Shown here: one piece after another, positions 61,001 through 64,000 of the stretch
Layout: each line of letters opens with the position of its first letter
Position numbering within the stretch: position 1 is the stretch's first letter
Source: Chionis minor
Taxonomy: Eukaryota > Chordata > Aves > Charadriiformes > Chionididae
Assembly: GCA_013398295.1 (NCBI GenBank)
Contig: VZSF01007301.1
Span: 1 to 64,000, forward strand
Direction of reading: 5' to 3'
DNA: 64,000 nucleotides
Notes under the pieces: generated by a model
Told to the model about the DNA's origin: nothing
Database searches by the model: none
The model's input: the letters and a program-made list of their open reading frames with translations, nothing else
Made by a program: the position numbers and the translations under genes

Positions 61001-64000
61001 TATATTTAGAACAACATTCACAAGCATGGGAACTGGATAGTGTTCATATTACTTGCACAAAGGACGAATCAAGATGGATTAATGACATTTGAAGTGCTTT
61101 TGGTGATCTTAAGCATGTTGCACCATTTGTTTTAGTCGTCTTAATCCAAACTTAGAATTTCATGGAAGTATTTTTATTTCTTTTTTTCTTTTTGCCTTGC
61201 AATCTCATCAGATGCTTCTACCCAGAGCTGATTCTACCTGTTATTTTCCTGATCCCCCTCTTTGATCGAAGTTTTCCTGTCTATGACTTCCAAATATCTT
61301 TGTATCTTATCTTTCAAGTGATTCTTGCTACTGGTTCTCAAATCTACAGACTGTGTGACAGTACAGCTGCTCTAAGTTTCATGCATGCTCTCTGAAGCAT
61401 TCCTGCATGTGAAAATGTGCTCGTTTGTACTCTAAGAAGACACATTATTTCATTTATTTCTGAAAACAAGACAGCACTCAGCAAAGCAACTGGCAATTTG
61501 ATAACTGGGGTGTTAAACAGAGATCTGGCTGAAGGGGCTGGAAGAGGAAGAGATATTTGAAGAAGCAGCTCTGAATCATCTGCTGAATATATTGGAAAAC
61601 ATTGTAAAGATCAAAATACTATAGATAATTAGTTAATATTCAGTTAGTAGGGAAAGGACCGAGATCATGGCAAATACTTTAAAAAACTTTTGTCTTTTAC
61701 TATCTTAATAATTATCTACCTTAAAGTTTCAAATAATACTTTGCATTAAAAGAAGCTTATCAGTCTGCTGACTTTTTGTGTCTGCTCAACTATTTATAAC
61801 GTTTTTTTAACAAGAAAAAGTAAACCAGAGGGCAGCTGCACCATGTGTAGAGCTAATGACTACCAATAGAGATTCAGCTGTCCTAATTTTAGACTTTTAA
61901 AAGTTACATCTGTAGACTAAATTACTTATCTACTGTTCCCTCTTCAAGCAGAAGAAAGAGGGAAAGGTGCCTCTGAAGGGTAACTGATTTCATTTTCAGG
62001 CAGACTTCTGCAGATGTTATACAGAAATCCCAGTCTGACTTCATTACCTAGTCTCAGGCTCCCTCTATAGTCAATCTCCCTGAAAGCTGAGAAGTTCGTG
62101 ACTCCTAGTTCTAGTAAACAGAACAGGTGTCCCTGGTAAACAGGAGCAAGCCATGTTTTGCAATGCCCACTGTTTATCTGAATTCAGAACTGGTAATCCA
62201 AAATGCAGCCATGCACTAAAAAAAAAGTCACCCAGACCTTGGGCCTCTGACAGCATTATGGAACAAAAATGATAAACTCTGTCAGAAGGTTGAGTGAAGG
62301 AGCGAGAGTTCCGATATACCTACTGCTTTGTCTAGGTGGAAGTCTACAGCTGCTCTGCTCAACCTGCAGGATATTTGGGATGCTTTTTTACATGGCCTGT
62401 GTCTCCCAGTGAGCTGTGTATAGAGCTAAAGAATGTGACTTTTGGGTTTGTGATTTTGCATTAGAGGCCAGGGATCTTAAAGTAGGGTGATACAGTCCTC
62501 TACTGTGTTAATCCCCTAAGGCCCTGCTGGAGTCTGAAAGTTAAGGAATTTAATTATTTGCTGAGCACGGCCTGAGCTTCATCAGCTTTCAAATGAGCAA
62601 AATTTAATTGAGAATATTCCATATGCAGTGAAGGAGCAGAAAAATCAGACTAGAAACTCTACACAGCAAAGCTTCCCAGATGTGATAAGTGGGAGTGAAA
62701 TGACTCTGGAATTATTTTATTGCTTTTAATTTTTTTGTTACCACCTTTTGAGTTCAGACACATTATATCAGATGAACCAGAAAGTGAGTCTTTCTGATGT
62801 CTTTCTGAATATTGTTTCTACTTGATAAGCAAAAGCCTGTGTCACTGAGAACTGTAGTCTCTGTTTCACTGAAAGTGCTAATGTCCCCAAAAGAATGGGG
62901 GCAAAAAGGCAGACCAGAATATTTGTGCCATTTCTCACCATTGACTTAGCTTCATATAGAATTTGGCTAAGCACCAAAGATGGAAGTGGGATTCATTGGT
63001 AGAAAAGTCAAAGCACTATTTTCTAGATACATATTATGTAGTTTGTACTCATGCTTTAGACCAGAGGGAGAAACATAATATAGCAACAGCAAGGCATGGT
63101 AGTCAAATAGTAGAGTAGCTCTGTAATCTGGGAATGGGACAGTGCTGTTTGAAAGCTCCAACCTAATGGTCATAGTGCACAGGCACAGAGATGCGTTTTA
63201 GGCTTCTTCATATGGGGCTGAAATGGCATACCTTGACAAAGCTCTGTTTGTCTCAAAATACAGCAGTGGTTTAGTAGCTATAATCAGATCCCACAGGAAA
63301 AATTTGCACTGGCACCTCTCTGGGACACAGTGGTATCACAAGCTACTTGCTGTGAGACTCCCTGCAACTGATATGAACTAGCCCAGAAGGCTGCGTTCTA
63401 GCTGTGATCAGGACTTTTGGGGGCATCAAGTCTTACTGCAATAATCTAAGGTAAGGATACACTCCATGTAGGAGACGGCAATTTCAGAGGAAGTTTATCT
63501 AGACTCCAGAACATCCTCCAGTGAAAGATTAAGAGTAATCATTGAACTAAGTACTTACAGACCTAAATGTAAAATGAAGATAATTTAATTTTCCTGTTTG
63601 CTTCTGCATTCATGAAGAGATCAATAAACTAATCAAGCTACATTTCCTGCTGACTAGAAAGCAAGAAAAACACCCAGAAGCTATTGTAAGTAGAGGGTTT
63701 TTTATGAACATGAGGAGTTCTGAAATGCTAGTGATACAGACCATAGGAGGGAAACAAGAGGATGGGCAAATGGCTCTGGAGAGGCTCTGAAGGCAAGGGT
63801 TGAAAAGTACTTAATGGAAGTAAGTGACTATCATGAGTACCTTTAAATAAAATTTTTTGTTTAGATTTTTGGTGGGGTTTTTTACCTCTCTTTTACTTGA
63901 AATTATTATATTGAACTATTCATGTAGTCTCTGGGCTTTCAAAATAGCAAGTTTCTTAAGAGTGGGGACAGAAAGAGGTTATTTGGAGCTTTGCCTTCAG
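55051..64000. other. Intergenic, no gene or repeat recognised
   Basis: About 9 kb of AT-rich DNA up to the window edge. It contains a run of 15 T at 57301-57315 and scattered short ORFs of up to 81 codons without domains. No CR1 tail, LTR end, tRNA or splice-flanked exon was recognised. Confidence 0.6.

Overview
The window looks like nuclear DNA of a bird, most likely a neoavian one. Two signals support this. The only convincing protein-coding gene is an intact, single-coding-exon melanocortin-4 receptor (MC4R, 331 residues, 42145-43140, + strand) of bird type. The interspersed repeats are bird-type: CR1 LINE 3' ends with the usual octamer-like tail, and solo retroviral LTRs of families common in bird genomes. 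No bacterial-style operons, tRNA or rRNA genes or CRISPR arrays were seen.

Layout. 1-41.5 kb is AT-rich intergenic DNA carrying a well-preserved CR1 piece (about 1424-2201), an LTR fragment (about 3889-4105), older CR1 or amniote-repeat fragments (9409-9475, 15080-15293, 17411-17590, 24025-24415, 26087-26148, 26149-26409, 36630-37575), two simple repeats (19776-19846, 21229-21272) and one complete solo LTR (33932-34575). 41.5-43.5 kb is the MC4R locus: a TATA-less promoter candidate with an inverted CCAAT box, two short upstream ORFs, a possible small 5'UTR intron, the coding exon and two AATAAA poly(A) signals. 43.5-55.05 kb holds two further complete solo LTRs (43973-44679 and 54536-55045), a GC-rich LTR-like element (about 48254-49125), an unexplained GC-rich patch (49380-49565) and a CR1 tail (about 52110-52330). 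55-64 kb is AT-rich with no recognised element.

MC4R is a Gs-coupled receptor that reads the agonist alpha-MSH and the antagonist/inverse agonist AgRP in the hypothalamus and controls feeding and energy use. Isolation of this gene in a gene-poor region matches what is known of the locus in amniotes, so regulatory elements are expected nearby but cannot be proven from one sequence. The other open frames look like chance ORFs or repeat remnants. The most interesting structural signal is the set of solo LTRs. They have different bodies but share extended imperfect terminal inverted repeats, 5-bp target duplications and a similar internal promoter block. No clearly new biological system was found.
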